This document shows, piece after piece, positions 24,214 to 27,391 of a stretch of DNA of 27,391 bases. The notes below the pieces were generated by a model. The model did no database searches and was not told the DNA's origin. It saw only the letters and a list, made by a program, of their open reading frames with translations. Source of the stretch: CAZIKB01 sp964539665 (GTDB lineage: Bacteria; Zhuqueibacterota; Zhuqueibacteria; Oceanimicrobiales; Oceanimicrobiaceae); NCBI GenBank assembly GCA_964539665.1, contig CAZIKB010000087.1, positions 1-27,391 on the forward strand. The letters run 5' to 3'. Position numbers and translations under genes: made by a program. Positions within the stretch are counted from its first letter, which is position 1, and every line of letters starts with the position of its first letter.

Positions 24214-25359
24214 TTATTCAGATATTCCTAATTGCACTGCATCACCATTACGAAGTTGAATCGCATATTTTGAGTCACCATCTTCTACATCTGATGTAAC
24301 CATTTGCATAACTTGTACCAGTACACCGTTTACTCCTGGAATTGATAGCAATTCCTGCATATCTTCAACCGGAACCGTGAAGCTACCGGTGTTTTCTTCG
24401 ACTAAATAGCGGAAATGCAGATGCGGATGCTTGCCGGGGCCGCCAGGTCCGTTGTGCCGCCCACCATCAGGTCCACCCAGTCCAGGGCCGCCGGGCCCAT
24501 TGTTGGGACCCCCTTGACCTGGACCGCCTGTTCTGCCGTTCTGCCTATTATTAGGGCCACCATGCCCCGGGCCACCCGGTCTGCCGTTCTGCCCACCATC
24601 GGGGCCTCCCTGACCAGGGCCACCATGATCTCGTTCAAAAGTACCGCGGTCGAGAAGCGGAACGAGACCTACCATTAATTTCTGGCTGGTATCTCCACCC
24701 TGCCATGAAATGTCAAGCCCCGAAGTACTATCAATTTCAGTACCTGCTTCAGGACTCGTTATTTGCAGCGATTCAATGGGCGCGGTAATTTCTAATGATA
24801 CGGCTGGAAAGCTCTCGGAGCCCGTCGCGTCGAAGCGATAGGTCTGGCCAGGAATGTACGGGATTTCCTCGCTCACTTCGCCTTCATCTTCATGCAACAT
24901 TCCTCTGGGATTACCAGGTTTTCTTTTTCCAAAATTATAGAACACACTGCCGTCATCCATCTCAATCCTGAACAATTCAACAGATTCGCTGCCATAATTC
25001 AGGCTGACTGTTCCCATGTCCTTGCCGCCAAAATGACGCCGGAAATCCCGGTTGTTTTGTCGGGTAGTATCCGGGGCAACTGCAAAAGCATCGCTGCGTT
25101 CGAGTATTGCTTCCTCAATGGGATTGTAGAACTTGCCCCAACCAACTGAAAAGACAGCATTTTTATATTCCGGAGCATCACCAACCGCGTCAAAACTGGA
25201 GTATTCATAACTGGCAGTTGCCAGCTTGGCGAGTTCAGCTTCCGAAATGGTGCTGAATTCGTTCTCGGGATTAATCCCCGTATCAAAATCATTACAGCCA
25301 ATAAACAAAGCAAGTAAACTGACACAGAGCAATATAGATAGAGCGCTTATAGTTTTCAT
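24214..25359 (-). CDS. Lipoprotein with Gly/Pro/Asn-rich repeat
   Basis: 381 aa. The lipoprotein signal is MKTISALSILLCVSLLALFIGC with lipobox LFIGC (Cys22). A region of about 200 residues follows with beta-rich character (NYGSESVELFRIEMDDG, YRFDATGSESFP), then a short Ig-like motif (ITSPEAGTEIDSTSGLDISW). Residues about 244-310 consist of GGPGQGGPDGG/GGPNNGPGG-type units, followed by HPHLHFRYLVEENTGSF and a final conserved-looking domain (VNGVLVQVMQM). I do not recognise the family. It sits between the ECF sigma and FecR genes, an unusual place, and may be a surface lipoprotein partner of the receptor. RBS AAAGGA precedes the ATG. Confidence 0.75.
   Translation of the reverse strand: MKTISALSILLCVSLLALFIGCNDFDTGINPENEFSTISEAELAKLATASYEYSSFDAVGDAPEYKNAVFSVGWGKFYNPIEEAILERSDAFAVAPDTTRQNNRDFRRHFGGKDMGTVSLNYGSESVELFRIEMDDGSVFYNFGKRKPGNPRGMLHEDEGEVSEEIPYIPGQTYRFDATGSESFPAVSLEITAPIESLQITSPEAGTEIDSTSGLDISWQGGDTSQKLMVGLVPLLDRGTFERDHGGPGQGGPDGGQNGRPGGPGHGGPNNRQNGRTGGPGQGGPNNGPGGPGLGGPDGGRHNGPGGPGKHPHLHFRYLVEENTGSFTVPVEDMQELLSIPGVNGVLVQVMQMVTSDVEDGDSKYAIQLRNGDAVQLGISE
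24430..24630. repeat. Imperfect tandem repeat encoding Gly/Pro/Asn units
   Basis: The minus strand encodes degenerate GGPGxGGPxxG units in the lipoprotein gene. On the plus strand the recurring words are GGGCCGCC/CCACC and CTGCCGTTCTGCC. Such DNA can change length by slippage. Confidence 0.6.
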
Positions 25360-25606
25360 AACATCATCCTTTCAATAAAAAACCAAAAATTAAACCATTT
25401 AAGGGGTTGGATAAACTAAATTAACCGCTTGACTTTTCCAACATATTGTTTATCATATCGATAAAAAATATATATGAGTAAGATAAATTATCCCACCCCT
25501 TTAATGAACACATCGCAGAGCTTCAGATTATTTGGGCCCGTATGTTTTCCTGAAGCTGCATTTGCTGCGTTCACTAACGTATACGATTGAAAACGGTGAC
25601 ACCCTA

Positions 25607-26215
25607 TCATAATTTAAAATAAATCCTGAAAAAAAGTACAGCCAATAGTAGTGGCTTGAGTTGTTCTCGTAAAATTGTAAATGCTTTGGTCATGCGACTT
25701 TCCACCGTTTTAACGGAAATATTCAGCTTATCAGCGATTTCATTATTCTTCAAGTCCTTAAAACGACTGAGCTTGAAAACGATTTGCAATGGCTCAGGAA
25801 GATTGTTTACCGCCTGGTCTATTACCTCTTCCAGCTCAAACCTGTCGTCCAGTTCCTCGTGGGGCTCGGTCTCGAATTCCTCGAGAAACTGAAGTTGTGA
25901 ATGACCTTTTTGACGAAAATGATCAATGACAAGATTCGTGGCGATCTGGTAGAGGTAAGCCTTGATTGTGAGATTGGAGTCCAGTCGGTGACGGCTATTC
26001 CAAACCCGGATAAAAAGGATTTGAGCCAAATCTTTAGCCGTTTCATTATTTTGTACTCTGCGCCAGATATATTTGAAAAGCAGCTCGTAATATCGATAAT
26101 ATAGCGACTTGAACGCCTGTTCGTCCGAGTTTCTGATACGTTGGGCCAGCTCCTTATCCGAATACTCTGGAGTTGCGCCAGGTTTTGAATCCAGTTTTTG
26201 GGCAGTTTCGGGCAT
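25607..26215 (-). CDS. ECF-family RNA polymerase sigma factor (FecI-like)
   Basis: 202 aa. Region 2 is RNSDEQAFKSLYYRYYELLFKYIWRR followed by AKDLAQILFIRVWNSR, with TIKAYLYQIATNLVIDHFRQ (region 2.3-2.4). A linker rich in Glu/Asp leads to region 4: LPEPLQIVFKLSRFKDLKNNEIADKLNISVKTVESRMTKAF in standard order (helix-turn-helix LNISVKTVESRM). The hydrophobic tail (LLLAVLFFRIYFKL) is slightly unusual. It is the first gene of the minus-strand set with the FecR-like protein and the STN receptor, so it most likely directs transcription of that set when released by FecR. Upstream DNA has no strong RBS. Confidence 0.92.
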   Translation of the reverse strand: MPETAQKLDSKPGATPEYSDKELAQRIRNSDEQAFKSLYYRYYELLFKYIWRRVQNNETAKDLAQILFIRVWNSRHRLDSNLTIKAYLYQIATNLVIDHFRQKGHSQLQFLEEFETEPHEELDDRFELEEVIDQAVNNLPEPLQIVFKLSRFKDLKNNEIADKLNISVKTVESRMTKAFTILREQLKPLLLAVLFFRIYFKL

Positions 26216-26714
26216 GTGTAATTATAAGAAATAGGCTGCTGAATTGCAATTGTTTTGTATGCCTGTTTTATTTGGGGATTGCTTTCCAGAAAAAATCGGG
26301 CTTCTAATGAAAGAACCTGTCATTTCGGGGACATGGCGACCAGAAATCTGGTTAAAGCTCCTATGTTGTGAATTTTCTCGATTGGTGCTCTATCAGATTC
26401 CTCACGACATTCGGAATGGCAAAAGATTTTCATTACCAAAAAACTACCACGATCGTGTTCCCTTCGCAATGGCAGCAAGTATAGTGTTGTCAATCAAACA
26501 CCGTTAACTTACCATCGGTAAGTGACACATTGTGCAAAAAATAACATATTTTAAAAATGTACGGTAGTAAGAAAAAAATAAAAGTTGCCTAATATTTTAG
26601 ACAACTTTTATTACAAATGCCTGCGTAATTTTTCTAATTTAATTAATTGGCTAAGAATTTGTGCCAGTGCAAATCAAATCAGGATAAGTTCCGAGCAATA
26701 GAATTCCAGGATTT
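26216..26714. other. Intergenic region upstream of the sigma factor gene
   Basis: No gene is supported. It holds a 17-nt palindrome ACTTACCATCGGTAAGT at 26507-26523, a degenerate half of the palindrome family seen at 3365-3472 (AGATTCCTCACGACATTCGG at about 26395), and the terminator at 26570-26612. The sigma gene promoter should lie near 26216-26300 on the minus strand but is not recognisable. Confidence 0.45.
26570..26612 (-). terminator. Rho-independent terminator of the coiled-coil protein gene
   Basis: Arms AATAAAAGTTG (26577-26587) and CAACTTTTATT (26602-26612) form an 11-bp stem. On the minus strand it is followed by TTTTTTCTT, so it terminates transcription from the 26715-27350 gene. 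The stem is AT-rich. Confidence 0.7.
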
Positions 26715-27350
26715 CTACCATTCCAGGTAGCTTTTCTCGCCTACGAGCTGCAGCAAACGACGCTCAATTATTAAATTTTTGTTCTTCCCACGTTCAGCAA
26801 TTGATTTTTTTAATTCCTGAAGTTGTTTTTCGAGACGTTTGACTTCTTCCTGTCTATCCAGATTGCGTAAATCAAAAAGTTCTGACAATAGACTCGTTAT
26901 CTCTGCTTTGATTTTGGCTTTTTCGGAGTCGTCTGCTCCCCGATAACGTCTGCCAAGCAATTGACTCTTTGTTTCCATAGTGCGGATTTTAGAAACATTT
27001 TCATATCTTTCCGGATTCTTCTTTTTCAATCTTTCCAGACGCGAATTCTCCTTGATTATTCGGGTAATTTCACGTCTGTATCTTTCGGGTTTTTCTATCT
27101 TCATCTCCTTCAGATACTCGGCCAATTCTGGATCTAATAGTGTTGCTAATTGCAGGGCATGCTGCTCTTGTTCGGGTGTAATCTGTCTTACATCCGGCTG
27201 CGGTACAGGCTCTTGCTGAAATATAAATGGTGCAGACATCTCATCAGGTGGTAATGGCGGCGGGGCTTCCTGAGCCTTTACCGTTACAAAAGAACTAACT
27301 ACAAATATTCCAATTACCAGGCATAGATATTTGTTATGTCGAGTAGACAT
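26715..27350 (-). CDS. Secreted coiled-coil protein of unknown function
   Basis: 211 aa. A signal peptide (MSTRHNKYLCLVIGIFVVSSFVTVKAQ, cleavage near KAQ) is followed by a proline-rich mature start (EAPPPLPPDE). The rest is almost entirely charged helix: RYRREITRIIKENSRLERLKKK and QEEVKRLEKQLQELKKSIAERGKN are heptad-like and predict coiled coil. It resembles small periplasmic Spy/heavy-metal-sensor-like or DUF-type helical proteins but has no clear family signature. A strong RBS (AGGAGT complement at 27357-27362) supports the start. A terminator lies about 100 nt after the stop, so it is likely monocistronic or the end of an operon that starts outside the window. Confidence 0.75.
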   Translation of the reverse strand: MSTRHNKYLCLVIGIFVVSSFVTVKAQEAPPPLPPDEMSAPFIFQQEPVPQPDVRQITPEQEQHALQLATLLDPELAEYLKEMKIEKPERYRREITRIIKENSRLERLKKKNPERYENVSKIRTMETKSQLLGRRYRGADDSEKAKIKAEITSLLSELFDLRNLDRQEEVKRLEKQLQELKKSIAERGKNKNLIIERRLLQLVGEKSYLEW

Positions 27351-27391
27351 AATATGACTCCTATATTAATACACGTACATTAAGACAATAT

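Noticed and set aside
26244..26507. 87-aa plus-strand ORF upstream of the sigma gene
   Set aside because: No RBS or recognisable domain; it overlaps a degenerate palindrome half and contains unlikely composition.

Overview
The window looks like a chromosomal accessory region from a Gram-negative bacterium of the Bacteroidota/FCB type (possibly Calditrichota, KSB1 or a related lineage; this is inference). The reasons are a TonB-dependent receptor with an N-terminal signalling domain, a FecI/FecR-like regulatory pair, a carboxypeptidase-regulatory-like domain in the receptor, a lipoprotein with a lipobox, and REP-like palindromes accompanying a RAYT-type transposase. No rRNA, tRNA, CRISPR array or complete phage is visible.

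Left part (1-3570): a KAP-type P-loop NTPase is fused to a C-terminal formylglycine-generating-enzyme/C-type-lectin-like (FGE) domain. Its last ~35 codons have the layout of a diversity-generating retroelement (DGR) variable region. An 11-bp hairpin lies just after the stop codon, then a terminator, then a truncated HRDC-type DGR accessory gene. No reverse transcriptase or template repeat is present, so the DGR cassette is eroded or works in trans. Next come a PIN-toxin gene collapsed by deletion between two 10-bp direct repeats, its surviving small partner gene, and a MITE-like palindrome.

Centre-left (3571-11263): an unrecognised protein translationally overlaps a spore-photoproduct-lyase-like radical SAM protein with a C-terminal HhH segment. 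These are followed by an RraA-family protein, an aldo/keto-reductase-like barrel, a YgiQ-family radical SAM protein, a small RHH-like/hypothetical protein, and an MscS channel fused to a cyclic-nucleotide-binding domain.

Centre-right (11264-20298): a two-gene ATP-dependent restriction/defence-like module. It consists of a PLD-nuclease/SF2-helicase protein and a 1186-aa Eco57I-type N6-adenine methyltransferase. The helicase gene is interrupted, without loss of reading frame, by a complete HUH transposase (RAYT) domain flanked by direct REP-like repeats exactly 642 bp apart. The methyltransferase has a visibly AT-rich target-recognition segment. Downstream are a nucleotidyltransferase plus a 55-aa partner, then remnants of a second methyltransferase C-terminus and a BrnT-like toxin.

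Right part (20299-27391, minus strand): an ECF sigma factor, a Gly/Pro/Asn-repeat lipoprotein, a FecR-like anti-sigma factor and a TonB-dependent receptor with STN domain. Together they form a probable cell-surface signalling/uptake operon. A coiled-coil secreted protein with its own terminator lies upstream of it.

The strongest unusual items are the DGR-type variable region on the KAP NTPase, the in-frame RAYT insertion in the defence helicase, and the readable deletion scar in the PIN toxin.
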